Origin: Bacteroides sp.
GTDB taxonomy: Bacteria > Bacteroidota > Bacteroidia > Bacteroidales > Muribaculaceae
Assembly (NCBI GenBank): GCA_014801585.1
Contig: JAAVDX010000016.1
Location: 1 to 54,903, forward strand
Direction of reading: 5' to 3'
DNA: 54,903 nt
In this document: positions 8,928 through 17,916 of the stretch, in pieces
How the letters are laid out: each line of letters opens with the position of its first letter
Numbering within the stretch: the first letter of the stretch is position 1
The notes under the pieces: model-generated
Database searches by the model: none
The model's input: the letters and a program-made list of their open reading frames with translations, nothing else
Told to the model about the DNA's origin: nothing
Program-made: the position numbers and the translations under genes

Positions 8928-10244
8928 ATGCGACAATATAATATAGCTGTAGCGGGAACCGGCTATGTCGGTCTGAGTCTGGCCACTTTGCTGGCTCAGC
9001 ATAATTCCGTGACAGCAGTTGACGTCATACCGGAAAAGGTAGATATGGTCAATCGTCATGTCTCCCCTATTCAGGATGATTATATAGAATTGTATCTCAG
9101 AGAGAAGGATCTCACCTTAAAGGCTACCCTCGATGGCAGGGAGGCATATCGCACAGCCGACTTTGTCATTGTGGCCGCACCTACGAATTATGATTCGGAG
9201 AAGAACTATTTCGACACGTCGAAGGTGGAGGATGTGATAAATCTCGTATTAGAGGTTAATCCTGAGGCTACGATCGTAATCAAGTCTACAATTCCGGTAG
9301 GTTATTGTCGGTCGCTCTATCTTAAGTATCAGCAGCGGGGAGTAAAGCGGCTCAATCTGCTATTTGCCCCGGAGTTTCTGAGGGAGTCGAAGGCTCTGTA
9401 TGACAATTTATTCCCGAGCCGAATCATCATGGGAGTACCTAAAATCATACCTTGTGAGGAATTCGATGCTGAAAATCGGGCAATCGAAGAGCTTGCTGAC
9501 ATACCTTATCTTCAGAAGCAGGCTGAGATATTCGCCGGTCTGCTTAAGGAGGGAGCGGAAAAGAAGGATATTCCGGTGCTCTACATGGGGATGAAAGAGG
9601 CAGAGGCCGTAAAACTTTTCGCTAATACGTATCTGGCGCTCAGAGTAAGTTATTTCAACGAATTGGATACGTATGCAGAGGTAAAAGGTCTGGATGCCAA
9701 GGCTATAATCGAAGGGATAGGACTCGACCCCAGAATCGGCACTCACTACAACAATCCCTCGTTTGGCTATGGAGGCTATTGCCTTCCGAAAGATACAAAG
9801 CAGCTGCTCGCCAACTATGCCAACGTGCCGCAGAATATGATGTCGGCAATCGTAGAGAGCAATCGCACCCGCAAAGATTTTATCGCTGACAGAGTGCTTA
9901 AGAAAGCGGGATATTATGCCTATGGGGAGAATAATTCTTTTTCTTCAGATAAGGAGGATGAGTGTATCGTCGGAGTCTATAGGCTGACGATGAAGAGCAA
10001 TAGCGATAATTTCCGTCAGTCGTCGATTCAGGGGGTGATGAAGAGGATAAAGGCCAAAGGGGCTAAGGTAATTATTTTCGAACCCACGCTACCTGACGGT
10101 TCTACATTTTTCGGTTCGACGGTAGTAAACGATCTTGAGAAATTCAAGAGCATGTCAGATGCCATCATTGCCAATCGCTATGATGCGTCGCTTGACGAGG
10201 TCGAAAGTAAGGTATATACCCGCGATCTCTTCCGCCGCGACTGA
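8928..10244 (+). CDS. ugd: UDP-glucose/GDP-mannose dehydrogenase family protein, probably UDP-glucose 6-dehydrogenase
   Basis: Oxidises a nucleotide sugar, most likely UDP-glucose to UDP-glucuronate, with two NAD, to supply an acidic sugar for the polysaccharide made by the surrounding genes. The Rossmann motif GTGYVG is at 10-15. The substrate loop [15 protein letters not shown] (147-160 region) and the catalytic cysteine in [12 protein letters not shown] (C285) are intact. At 438 residues it is about 50 longer than the common 388-residue form; the extra length sits around 171-213, between the central domains, and around 325-345 in the C-terminal domain. It is the first gene behind a consensus promoter and is followed by the polymerase gene after 99 bp. 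UDP-ManNAc or GDP-mannose dehydrogenase activity is possible, but the FAPEFLRES and [10 protein letters not shown] segments favour Ugd. Confidence 0.88.
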   Translation: MRQYNIAVAGTGYVGLSLATLLAQHNSVTAVDVIPEKVDMVNRHVSPIQDDYIELYLREKDLTLKATLDGREAYRTADFVIVAAPTNYDSEKNYFDTSKVEDVINLVLEVNPEATIVIKSTIPVGYCRSLYLKYQQRGVKRLNLLFAPEFLRESKALYDNLFPSRIIMGVPKIIPCEEFDAENRAIEELADIPYLQKQAEIFAGLLKEGAEKKDIPVLYMGMKEAEAVKLFANTYLALRVSYFNELDTYAEVKGLDAKAIIEGIGLDPRIGTHYNNPSFGYGGYCLPKDTKQLLANYANVPQNMMSAIVESNRTRKDFIADRVLKKAGYYAYGENNSFSSDKEDECIVGVYRLTMKSNSDNFRQSSIQGVMKRIKAKGAKVIIFEPTLPDGSTFFGSTVVNDLEKFKSMSDAIIANRYDASLDEVESKVYTRDLFRRD

Positions 10245-10343
10245 AATTTCGTTTTCATACAGATCTATTGAAAATGCGCTATACCTTATTTTTAAGAGAT
10301 CTTATTTCCCTAAAACCCACATCATCATAACCTCGATTCCAAC

Positions 10344-11594
10344 GTGTGGCAGGTATTTAAAATAGTCAATCTCTTCTATCTCCTCGTCTCGAGTTACGCA
10401 TGGTTTTCTTTTCTGCTTCCGGCGAATTATATTCCGCTGGGGGTAAGTGCTGTCATGCTGATTCTCTTTGTCGTCTCTAACTTCAAGATGACTTTCACTC
10501 CCAGATTCATGTTGATTCTGGCCATGATCAGTATCTATGCAATCTATACTACTCTCAATCTTGATATCTTCGCCGGCGTCCTGACATTCTTCTCGTATCT
10601 TCCGGCGGCGCTGATCTTCACGCTGGATAAGGAATATCAGAATGATTTGCTCCTTTCGGTGTCGAAATGGCTGAGTATCATTTTGGGGATAAGTCTCGGA
10701 GTGTTCTTTCTCGGGAAGGTCGTGCCGTTGCCCCACACTTCATTTGTAGTGCCGAACAATGACTTTTATGTCCCTTTCGAGAACTATTTCTTTTATCTGA
10801 ATAACCCCGGCTTTGAAGCTGAGGATGCGGGAATTTTCCGATTCAGCGCAATATTCCTTGAGCCGGGCCATCTCTCGATGATCTGCGCACTGATGCTTTT
10901 CGCCAATCGCTATCAGTTTAAGGACCGTCGCTGGCTATGGATTCCGTTGTTGTGTGTGCTGATATCGTTCTCGCTCACCGGCTATGTCATATTAGTGCTT
11001 AGTCTTTTCCTTCTGAAAATCCGCAATGTATGGTCGATGATTGCAACGGTAATAGTAGTCGGAGGAGCGTGGCTTTTCGTCACGGAGATATGGAATGAGG
11101 GTAACAATCCGGCGAATATTCTGATTGTGCAGCGTCTGGAACCCGATAAGGAGAAGGGAATTAAGGGTAATAACCGCGTGTTTAAGAAGACGGATTCGTT
11201 TTATCGGCAATGCGTGAAAGACGGGCGAATCTGGAACGGAGTCGGACTGAAAGAGATGGGCGACAGAATCCGTGGAGCGGGTTTTAAGATCTTTATGCTG
11301 CGATATGGCGCTATCAGTACTATCTTCTGTGGACTTATTTATCTGTTGCTTATTGATCCGAAGACTAATAAGAGATATGCTTATTCGTTTCTCTTCATAG
11401 TCGTGTTGTTATTCCTTCAGCGCGCATATCCGACTTGGTATTCCTGGCTTTTCTTCTATACTGTCGGAATCGGCGTCATGCGCAATGAGCCTTTCTTCAC
11501 CCCTTATCAGTTGAGAAAGATTCAGGAGAAGGAGGCAAGAAAGAGACTCCACGAACATGAGTCAACGAATCGAATGAGAGTGCAGAACGGCTGA
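10344..11594 (+). CDS. Wzy-like O-antigen/exopolysaccharide polymerase
   Basis: Integral membrane protein of about 416 residues with ten or more predicted helices. A large outer loop (about 255-320) is rich in charged residues (DKEKGIKGNNRVFKKTDSF is part of it), the layout expected of Wzy polymerases that join repeat units at the periplasmic face. The segment RFSAIFLEPGHLSM (about 170-185) recalls a conserved motif of this O-antigen polymerase/ligase group. I take the GTG at 10344 as the start, since no in-frame ATG lies before the first helix; an unannotated upstream start is possible. It lies between ugd and the flippase. Wzy proteins are too divergent for an exact assignment, so an O-antigen ligase role is not excluded. 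Confidence 0.72.
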   Translation: MWQVFKIVNLFYLLVSSYAWFSFLLPANYIPLGVSAVMLILFVVSNFKMTFTPRFMLILAMISIYAIYTTLNLDIFAGVLTFFSYLPAALIFTLDKEYQNDLLLSVSKWLSIILGISLGVFFLGKVVPLPHTSFVVPNNDFYVPFENYFFYLNNPGFEAEDAGIFRFSAIFLEPGHLSMICALMLFANRYQFKDRRWLWIPLLCVLISFSLTGYVILVLSLFLLKIRNVWSMIATVIVVGGAWLFVTEIWNEGNNPANILIVQRLEPDKEKGIKGNNRVFKKTDSFYRQCVKDGRIWNGVGLKEMGDRIRGAGFKIFMLRYGAISTIFCGLIYLLLIDPKTNKRYAYSFLFIVVLLFLQRAYPTWYSWLFFYTVGIGVMRNEPFFTPYQLRKIQEKEARKRLHEHESTNRMRVQNG

Positions 11595-11634
11595 CCTCAG
11601 GAATGCATAACGGCTAAATAAACTGATTTCCAAC

Positions 11635-13164
11635 ATGGCTACCGACAACGGACGAATAGTAAAGAATACGCTTCTGCTCTATTTCCGGATGATACTGCTG
11701 ACCATTATAAATATCTATACGGTCAGAGTAGTTCTGGAAGCTCTCGGCGTGGAAAACTATGGTATTTTCAGCGTCATCGGGAGCGCCGTCTATATGCTCG
11801 GGTTTCTGCAGGCCACACTTAGTTCGGCTACTCAGAGATACTTTGCTTATCAGCTTGCTCAGAAGGATGTAGAGGGCTATAGACGGCTCTTTTCGCAGGT
11901 GATGATAGTGTTTCTCTTCATCTCGGTCCTGATTCTGATCGGAGGGGGGGCCGCGGGACCATTCGTAGTATTTGATTTTCTCAATATCCCTGCGGAAAGG
12001 GAAATAGCGGCTCTTTGGGTTTATTATTCTTCACTTGGGAGCTTTCTGCTGCTGATTCTGACCATTCCCTTTACGGCCTCGATGATCTCTCATGAGAAGA
12101 TGAACGGGTTTGCTTATCTGAGTCTCTTCGACGGAGTCTTAAAATTAGGTATTGCCTACGCCGTGATGCTAACGACGTGGGATCACCTTATCTTTTATGC
12201 AATTCTCTCTTTTTTTCAGAGTCTCGTCACTTTCGGATTCTACGCTGTATATTGCCGCAGAAATTTCGAGGGGGTAAGATTCGGGTGGTGCTGGGAAACG
12301 AGTCTGGTCAAGGAATTGCTCGGATATACGGGATGGAATCTCTTCGGATCTGTATCGGCTGTCCTGGCAACATCCGGTCAAGGCATTTTGCTCAATCTCT
12401 TCTTTGGTCCGATAATCAATGCGGCTAAGGGGATAGCCGACAGAATATCTTCAGTGATTCAATCCTTCTCTTCCAACTTCTATCTTGCGGTATCGCCTCA
12501 GATTATCAAGAGCTATGCATCGGGTAATCGCGACCGGATGAATGAACTCGTGATCTCCAGTTCGAAATTCTCTTTCTATCTATTGCTCTTGCCGGCGTTT
12601 CCGCTGATTATCTGTATGCCCGAACTTCTCAATGTATGGCTGGGCGCTGACAAGGTAGATTATGAAATGATTGTCTTCAGCCGGCTGACGCTCGTCTATG
12701 CACTGGTGGCATGCCTGGAGCAGCCTATCACTCAGATGATACGCGCAACGGGGAGGATTCGGAATTATCAGATAATCGTAGGAATCTTTACGCTGCTGTT
12801 TCTTCCTTTGGCCGCTCTCGTGCTTTGGCTAGGCGCTCCGGCTCAAAGCACGATGGTAGTCCTGATACTGATTACGGCTTTCGTGCAGGTTGTCCGGGTA
12901 GTCATTGCGAGGAAGCAGATGGATTTTCCGGTAGGACTCTACTTGAAATTAACCTTACTGCCGATCTCAGTTGTATCGCTGGTGCTCATTTTGACAGGGG
13001 TTCTACTCCTGCAATGGCATACATCAAGTCTGCTATTGCATATCGCCAAAGGATGTCTGACTCTTTTGGCAGCCGTTTGCTTCATATTTATCATCGGTAT
13101 GAGTCGCAATGAGCGTAAGGGGATAATTGCCAAACTCACAGCAAGATTTCGACATACGAATTAA
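11635..13164 (+). CDS. Wzx-like polysaccharide flippase (MOP superfamily)
   Basis: Membrane protein of 509 residues with about 12-14 helices that probably moves lipid-linked repeat units across the inner membrane. The N-terminus (NTLLLYFRMILLTIINIYTV, about 11-30) and the following YGIFSVIGS segment are typical of the Bacteroidetes Wzx/lipopolysaccharide biosynthesis protein group. The central PQIIKSYASGNRDRMNELV and ATGRIRNYQIIVGI stretches match the inter-bundle loops of this family. It begins 40 bp after the polymerase gene and 89 bp before manC, so one operon is likely. Together with the Wzy-like neighbour it points to a Wzx/Wzy-dependent pathway; no Wza, Wzc or initiating phosphoglycosyl transferase is in the window. 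Confidence 0.85.
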   Translation: MATDNGRIVKNTLLLYFRMILLTIINIYTVRVVLEALGVENYGIFSVIGSAVYMLGFLQATLSSATQRYFAYQLAQKDVEGYRRLFSQVMIVFLFISVLILIGGGAAGPFVVFDFLNIPAEREIAALWVYYSSLGSFLLLILTIPFTASMISHEKMNGFAYLSLFDGVLKLGIAYAVMLTTWDHLIFYAILSFFQSLVTFGFYAVYCRRNFEGVRFGWCWETSLVKELLGYTGWNLFGSVSAVLATSGQGILLNLFFGPIINAAKGIADRISSVIQSFSSNFYLAVSPQIIKSYASGNRDRMNELVISSSKFSFYLLLLPAFPLIICMPELLNVWLGADKVDYEMIVFSRLTLVYALVACLEQPITQMIRATGRIRNYQIIVGIFTLLFLPLAALVLWLGAPAQSTMVVLILITAFVQVVRVVIARKQMDFPVGLYLKLTLLPISVVSLVLILTGVLLLQWHTSSLLLHIAKGCLTLLAAVCFIFIIGMSRNERKGIIAKLTARFRHTN

Positions 13165-13253
13165 AAATAAAACTCAGAATAAAACTCAACCAGACCGGTC
13201 AGCTCCGCTCTTACGGGGGCCGGTTTCCACTGCAAAAATAAAGACCTTAAATT

Positions 13254-14597
13254 ATGCATATCATATTACTCTCAGGAGGTTCGGGCACACGTCTGTGGCC
13301 TCTGAGCAACGATGCCCGTTCGAAGCAGTTTCTGCGATTGCTTCCGGGAGTTGATTCGCTACAACCTGAATCGATGATTCAGCGCGTTGTGCGCCAATTG
13401 AAAGAATCCGGTCTTGACGCTGATATGACTGTAGCTACGTCGCTTTCTCAGCAGGATTCGGTAATTTCCCAGCTTGGAAGGGATGTAAACATTGTGACTG
13501 AACCGACACGACGCAATACGTTTCCCGCGATATGCCTTGCCTGCGAATATCTTTCGAAAGAGAAAGGCTTCGGACCGGACGAGACGGTCGTAGTAATGCC
13601 TTGTGACCCCTTTACCGAACCGGGTTATTTCGAGGCTATCAAGGAGATGGCGGCGGCAGTAGAACGAAGTGCGGCGGAGCTGATGGTGATGGGTATCACC
13701 CCTACCTATCCTTCAGGCAAGTATGGCTATGTCGTGCCCGACGGAGAGGAGGATGGAGTGATCCGCGTGAAACGTTTCACGGAGAAACCGGATGTGGCTA
13801 CCGCTGAGCAGCTGATCAAAGAGGGTGCGAAATGGAATGGCGGAGTGTTTGCGTTCCGACTCGGATATATGACTGATATATCCGAGCGATTTGTGAACGC
13901 TGCGAGTTTTGCCGATATCCGCAACCGTTATGAGGATTTTCCGAAGATAAGTTTTGACTATGAAGTGGCTGAGAAAGCAGAGTCGATAGGCATGATTCCC
14001 TTTACGGGAGAATGGAAAGACCTCGGGACGTGGAATACTCTGACGGATGAATTGAAGATTCAGGCTTATGGCGATGTGACTCTCGACGGCACGGGGAAAA
14101 ATACCCATGTATTCAACGAACTTGGCATTCCTATGATGTGTATAGGTACGGAGAATCTCGTCGTGGCGGCTTCGCCCGATGGTATCCTTATCACGGAGAA
14201 ATGCAAGAGTGAGAACATCAAGCAGTATGCAGAGATACTAAAGACGCGCCCGATGTTTGAAGAACGTCGTTGGGGCTTCTATCGCGTGATAGACCATACG
14301 GAGAGTCCGGATGGATTCTGCTCGCTTACGAAGCGACTTACAATCAATCCGGGGTGCTCGATCAGTTATCAGCGTCATTTCTGCCGCAATGAGGTATGGA
14401 CTTTCGTAGAAGGTGAAGGAATTTTCGTGCTCGATGGGAAGCGGCGTCCTGTGAAAGAGGGTGATACGGTCGTGATTCCGCTTGGCAGTAAGCATAGTCT
14501 TAAGGCGATAAGTAGTCTTACTTTTATAGAAGTGCAGACCGGCTCCAATCTGATTGAGGAGGATATCGAACGATTCGACTACGATTGGGAGGAGTAA
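13254..14597 (+). CDS. manC: Mannose-1-phosphate guanylyltransferase / mannose-6-phosphate isomerase (type II)
   Basis: Makes GDP-mannose from mannose-1-phosphate and GTP. The N-terminal nucleotidyltransferase domain opens with LLSGGSGTRLWPLS (about 5-18) and the lysine in RSKQFL, and contains VVVMPCDPF and FTEKPD. The C-terminal cupin (about 355-435) has the type II isomerase pattern QRHFCRNEVWTFVEGEG with the metal-binding residues, so the protein looks bifunctional, though 447 residues is slightly short. GDP-mannose feeds mannose, or after further steps fucose or rhamnose-type sugars, into the polysaccharide; manB, gmd and related genes are not seen here. It is in line with wzx (89 bp) and ends 12 bp before the GH18 gene. 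Confidence 0.92.
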   Translation: MHIILLSGGSGTRLWPLSNDARSKQFLRLLPGVDSLQPESMIQRVVRQLKESGLDADMTVATSLSQQDSVISQLGRDVNIVTEPTRRNTFPAICLACEYLSKEKGFGPDETVVVMPCDPFTEPGYFEAIKEMAAAVERSAAELMVMGITPTYPSGKYGYVVPDGEEDGVIRVKRFTEKPDVATAEQLIKEGAKWNGGVFAFRLGYMTDISERFVNAASFADIRNRYEDFPKISFDYEVAEKAESIGMIPFTGEWKDLGTWNTLTDELKIQAYGDVTLDGTGKNTHVFNELGIPMMCIGTENLVVAASPDGILITEKCKSENIKQYAEILKTRPMFEERRWGFYRVIDHTESPDGFCSLTKRLTINPGCSISYQRHFCRNEVWTFVEGEGIFVLDGKRRPVKEGDTVVIPLGSKHSLKAISSLTFIEVQTGSNLIEEDIERFDYDWEE

Positions 14598-14609
14598 ATA
14601 TCAATTATC

Positions 14610-15716
14610 ATGAGAAAATTCTGTTATGGCGCTCTGAGCGTGGGTATCATAGTATGCTTTATCATGTCGATGACTTCTAAGGCGGATGAGCACTCGGGCA
14701 GCGACGTCGTGAAGGCATGGTCGGATACACCGAGAAAGCAGGAGGGTAAGAAGATGGTCGTGGCCTATGTATCGTCGGCTTTCGAGGATATGCCCGATCC
14801 GACGCTGATGACGCATATCTATTATGCCTTCGGCAACGTAGCAGCATCCTATGATTCCGTAGAGATAATGAATCCCGAGAAGTTTAGGCGTGTGGCAGCG
14901 CTGAAAGAGCAAAATCCGGATCTGAAGGTATGTCTGTCGATTCAGACTCTGAAACGCGACGGGTTTGTAAAAATGACTTCTTCTGACTCTCTTCGTGCCT
15001 CGTTTGTGGGACATTGCAAACGGATTGTCGACGAGTATAATCTTGACGGCATTGATCTTGATTGGGAATTTCCGGCTACGAATGCGGGTATGGCTGAAGG
15101 GGGGCATCCCGATGATCCGCGTAATTACTCATATCTTGCCCGCGATCTTAAGGAGATGCTCGGTCGGGATAAGCAGATCTCGTTCTATTCAAGCAATACG
15201 GCCCAGTATAATGATTTGGGGATGATGGAGCCGTATGTAGATTATGTGATGGTCTCGGGGTATAATCTCGGCACTCCCCCATCGCAGCATCAGAGCAATC
15301 TCTATCCGAGTAGGACGTGTGGATCGTGGTCGGTGTCGGAAAGTGTGAAAGCTCATGTGAATAAAGGGATTCCAAAGGAGAAGATTCTGATAGGTATTCC
15401 CTTCTATGCCCGGACGTCGAAGGATTATCAGAAAGAGCAGGGATTGCAGGATAATTATGTGGCCTGGCGTCAGTTTGACCGTTTCCTGGCGGCTTACAAT
15501 CCGAATAAAGCAAAATGGGATAAGACGGCTAAAGCCCCTTATTTTGCAGATAAGAACGGGAAAATCCTTGCAGCTTTTGACAACGAGCGTTCCATTGCCG
15601 AAAAAGGTAAATATATTGAAAAGGAGGGACTGGCGGGAGCGTTTTACTGGCATTACGATTCGGAAGCCGGAAATCATTCACTCGCCCGAGCTGTCAGCAG
15701 TGCTTGTAAGAAGTAA
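14610..15716 (+). CDS. Secreted GH18 chitinase-like glycosidase
   Basis: Protein of 368 residues with a hydrophobic N-terminal segment (about 5-22) that could be a signal peptide or anchor. The GH18 barrel carries the catalytic DGIDLDWE motif (146-153, acid E153), followed by MVSGYNLGTPP and a late FYWHYDSEAG strand. The usual SxGG segment of chitinases is replaced by KVCLSIQTLK, so it may cut something other than plain chitin, for example a GlcNAc-containing repeat unit or host glycan (endo-beta-N-acetylglucosaminidase type). It begins only 12 bp after manC, so it is probably the last gene of the exopolysaccharide operon, which makes a role in trimming that polymer plausible but unproven. 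A long hairpin begins right at its stop codon. Confidence 0.88.
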   Translation: MRKFCYGALSVGIIVCFIMSMTSKADEHSGSDVVKAWSDTPRKQEGKKMVVAYVSSAFEDMPDPTLMTHIYYAFGNVAASYDSVEIMNPEKFRRVAALKEQNPDLKVCLSIQTLKRDGFVKMTSSDSLRASFVGHCKRIVDEYNLDGIDLDWEFPATNAGMAEGGHPDDPRNYSYLARDLKEMLGRDKQISFYSSNTAQYNDLGMMEPYVDYVMVSGYNLGTPPSQHQSNLYPSRTCGSWSVSESVKAHVNKGIPKEKILIGIPFYARTSKDYQKEQGLQDNYVAWRQFDRFLAAYNPNKAKWDKTAKAPYFADKNGKILAAFDNERSIAEKGKYIEKEGLAGAFYWHYDSEAGNHSLARAVSSACKK

Positions 15717-15763
15717 GGATACAATGAAGAGTTGGTTAAACCCCTACTCTTCATTGTATCCTT
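15715..15763. terminator. Bidirectional terminator between converging exopolysaccharide operons
   Basis: A perfect 18-bp stem (15715-15732 with 15746-15763) with a 13-nt loop starts inside the stop codon of the GH18 gene and lies 18 bp beyond the end of the opposite GT2 gene. T-rich sequence follows on the plus strand (TTTAAATTTTTTG region). Convergent placement suits termination from both sides. Confidence 0.85.
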
Positions 15764-15780
15764 TAAATTTTTTGAAAACA

Positions 15781-16686
15781 CTATTTGCTTATCTTTCGGA
15801 AATATAGGGTGCGGAAATATTGGAGGATAAGGGGCAAAGTGCCGAGGATGCCGAGAGATTTGCGATTGCGACTGATCTCGCCTAAGGGGAATCTGACCCA
15901 ACGGAAACAGGATTGCGAAGCCGGGAATTTTTCCGGCTTGTTTTTTATTATATCTTTGATGAACGCAGCGTTGGCTATAAGGGAGCGAATCTTACGGGTC
16001 ATTGTAGCGCGGTCTTTGCGAGGAGATATATTCTCTCCCGACCATCTCCAGCGGACTTCCGCCTCTGTCGGAGTTACAATACCCTCTGAAGCAGCCACTG
16101 CCATCTTGAGCCACGTGATAAAGTCGGAGCCCCATGCAAGGTCATAATTCTCAAAACCTCCGACTTCCTCGTAGATATGCCGCGGAAAAATGAATTCTAC
16201 AACGTAGCTGATAATCTTGCCTGTAAGTTTAAGATGCAGATATTCTTCGGCTGAAATGCGGGGGGGATATTTAGCGGGAGTATCAATCACTCCGTCGTCA
16301 GCGTCAATTACCTTTATATTGAAATGAGTGATAGCATTGTCTCTGATACCGGGGGGGAGATTCAGGAAAGTTTCCACGCATTGGGGCGACATCTCATCAT
16401 CGTCGCTGAAGAGCCAAAGATATGGTTCGTCCTGAGTCATTCGGACACATCTCTCCCACTGCGCTACAAGATCCCGGCCTCCGATATTTTCCTCAAAGCG
16501 CTGATATGTAAGCGGAATCTTATCTTCATATTCTTTTACAATCGCAGCTATCGGATGCGGGCTACAGTCATCGCCGATGTAGACATGAAAACGACGGTCG
16601 GTCTGCGCGGCTAAAGAGTCAAGTGTACGTCGCAGAAACGTATCCTTGTATGCGGGAATCACTATGGCTATCCGGGGTTCTGTCAT
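15781..16686 (-). CDS. Family 2 glycosyltransferase
   Basis: Cytoplasmic inverting glycosyltransferase of 301 residues with a GT-A fold. The N-terminus IAIVIPAYKDTFLRRTLDSL (about 6-25), the HVYIGDDCSPH segment (about 34-44) and the metal-binding SDDDE (94-98) are classic for GT2. The C-terminal third is Lys/Arg-rich and could contact membrane lipid. It overlaps the previous gene by 4 bp and is the last gene of the seven-gene minus operon. The donor and acceptor sugars cannot be read from the sequence. Confidence 0.9.
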   Translation of the reverse strand: MTEPRIAIVIPAYKDTFLRRTLDSLAAQTDRRFHVYIGDDCSPHPIAAIVKEYEDKIPLTYQRFEENIGGRDLVAQWERCVRMTQDEPYLWLFSDDDEMSPQCVETFLNLPPGIRDNAITHFNIKVIDADDGVIDTPAKYPPRISAEEYLHLKLTGKIISYVVEFIFPRHIYEEVGGFENYDLAWGSDFITWLKMAVAASEGIVTPTEAEVRWRWSGENISPRKDRATMTRKIRSLIANAAFIKDIIKNKPEKFPASQSCFRWVRFPLGEISRNRKSLGILGTLPLILQYFRTLYFRKISK

Positions 16687-17849
16687 TTTTTAGTCACAGA
16701 TTTATAAAATTCAGAAACATGCGCGGCGTTGGCTTCATTGGTATAGAGGCATCGGGCCGTCAGATATGCAGAGTCGGTCATTTCAGCAGATTCATCGTAA
16801 TCGGAGGTCACAATATGCCGCATACAATTTCGCAGACTATCCACATCATCAAACCGCAGACCTATCTCCATGCCTGAGATTCTGCGTCCCTGCTCGAATT
16901 GCTCATGCAGGCCTTTACGGTCGCGTGCTATAACGGGACAACGGTTGAAGGCCGCCTCAGCCATGATTCTGCCGAAGGCTTCTGAATGACTTGCGACCAC
17001 CAAGGCACGAGCGTGTTGCATAAGGTCGGCAACATCATTGCGCGGACCAAGCCATTTCACACATTGGCTGATACCCAACTTATCCGCCTTATTCCGAAGA
17101 TGCTTCTCGTATTGCCGGGAGTTGGCCGCTCCAACGAGCTTAAGAGGATGTTTGCTACGTATGTAGGGGTCAAGACCTGCATACGCTTCCAGGATATCAT
17201 CGATACCTTTGGCAGCATAGAGTCCGCCGACATAGAGCAGATAGTCGTCTTTCTCAGGGGACGGAGCAGGCATTTCCGGATAATCTTCTTTTGAATAGAT
17301 ACCGTTGTAGATGACTTCCGAACGTTCGGCAGGTAGGGAATGAAATCGGCTGATATCTTCGGATACTGCGATGTTATTCTGTCGGGGATATCGGAGCATA
17401 CGCCTGACGTGCCACATCGGGAAACCGGTATCTCGGTAGCCATATTCGCGGAAATGACTGATATGAGGGAGTCCGAGCCTTCGGGCCACGACAAATCCGA
17501 CGTCAGTCACTGAGGAATTGCTATGAATAAGGTCAGGCTGTACTTCGTTGGCCACCCACTTTCCTATCTCTCTGTAAGCTCGACGATTTGCAATCATCTC
17601 CTTAATCTTGCGAGGGATAAATTTCAGCATCGACATCGGCGAACCAATCGTATAGGGCCATGCCTGCCGGAAATAGATAATCTTATAATCAAACCCCTCC
17701 TCTTCGAGCCGACGAGAGAGTTCGCCGGCAGTCGGGAGCAACACACAGACGTTATGCCCCAAGCGTCGGAGTCCACGCAACATATTGAGACCCGAGATAT
17801 TGGCTCCGCCTTGCATGGATGATGAATGAAAGATAAGGAGTATTTTCAT
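16683..17849 (-). CDS. Family 4 glycosyltransferase
   Basis: Retaining GT-B glycosyltransferase of 388 residues. The N-terminal GGANISGLNMLRGLRRLGH (about 14-32) is the acceptor-side glycine-rich helix start. The C-terminal domain has LYVGGLYAAKGIDDILEAY and the donor-binding E-x7-E pattern in SEAFGRIMAEAAF. It probably adds one sugar to the lipid-linked repeat unit. It overlaps the GT2 gene by 4 bp and follows the GT26 gene after a 67-bp gap, the longest gap in this operon. No promoter-like sequence was found in that gap. Confidence 0.9.
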   Translation of the reverse strand: MKILLIFHSSSMQGGANISGLNMLRGLRRLGHNVCVLLPTAGELSRRLEEEGFDYKIIYFRQAWPYTIGSPMSMLKFIPRKIKEMIANRRAYREIGKWVANEVQPDLIHSNSSVTDVGFVVARRLGLPHISHFREYGYRDTGFPMWHVRRMLRYPRQNNIAVSEDISRFHSLPAERSEVIYNGIYSKEDYPEMPAPSPEKDDYLLYVGGLYAAKGIDDILEAYAGLDPYIRSKHPLKLVGAANSRQYEKHLRNKADKLGISQCVKWLGPRNDVADLMQHARALVVASHSEAFGRIMAEAAFNRCPVIARDRKGLHEQFEQGRRISGMEIGLRFDDVDSLRNCMRHIVTSDYDESAEMTDSAYLTARCLYTNEANAAHVSEFYKSVTKK

Positions 17850-17916
17850 TTCTGATACTGGCTTAAGGGAATCTCTGTAGTGGGAATACGGGTGATTGAA
17901 TGATTGTTTGAGTGAT

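Noticed and set aside
10274-10330. 18-codon ORF starting with ATG before the polymerase gene
   Set aside because: It is out of frame with the polymerase, very short and without promoter or conserved features.
13190-13235. Possible terminator between the wzx and manC genes
   Set aside because: ACCGG/CCGGT makes a stem of only 5 bp with a long loop and no T-run; manC more likely stays in the operon.
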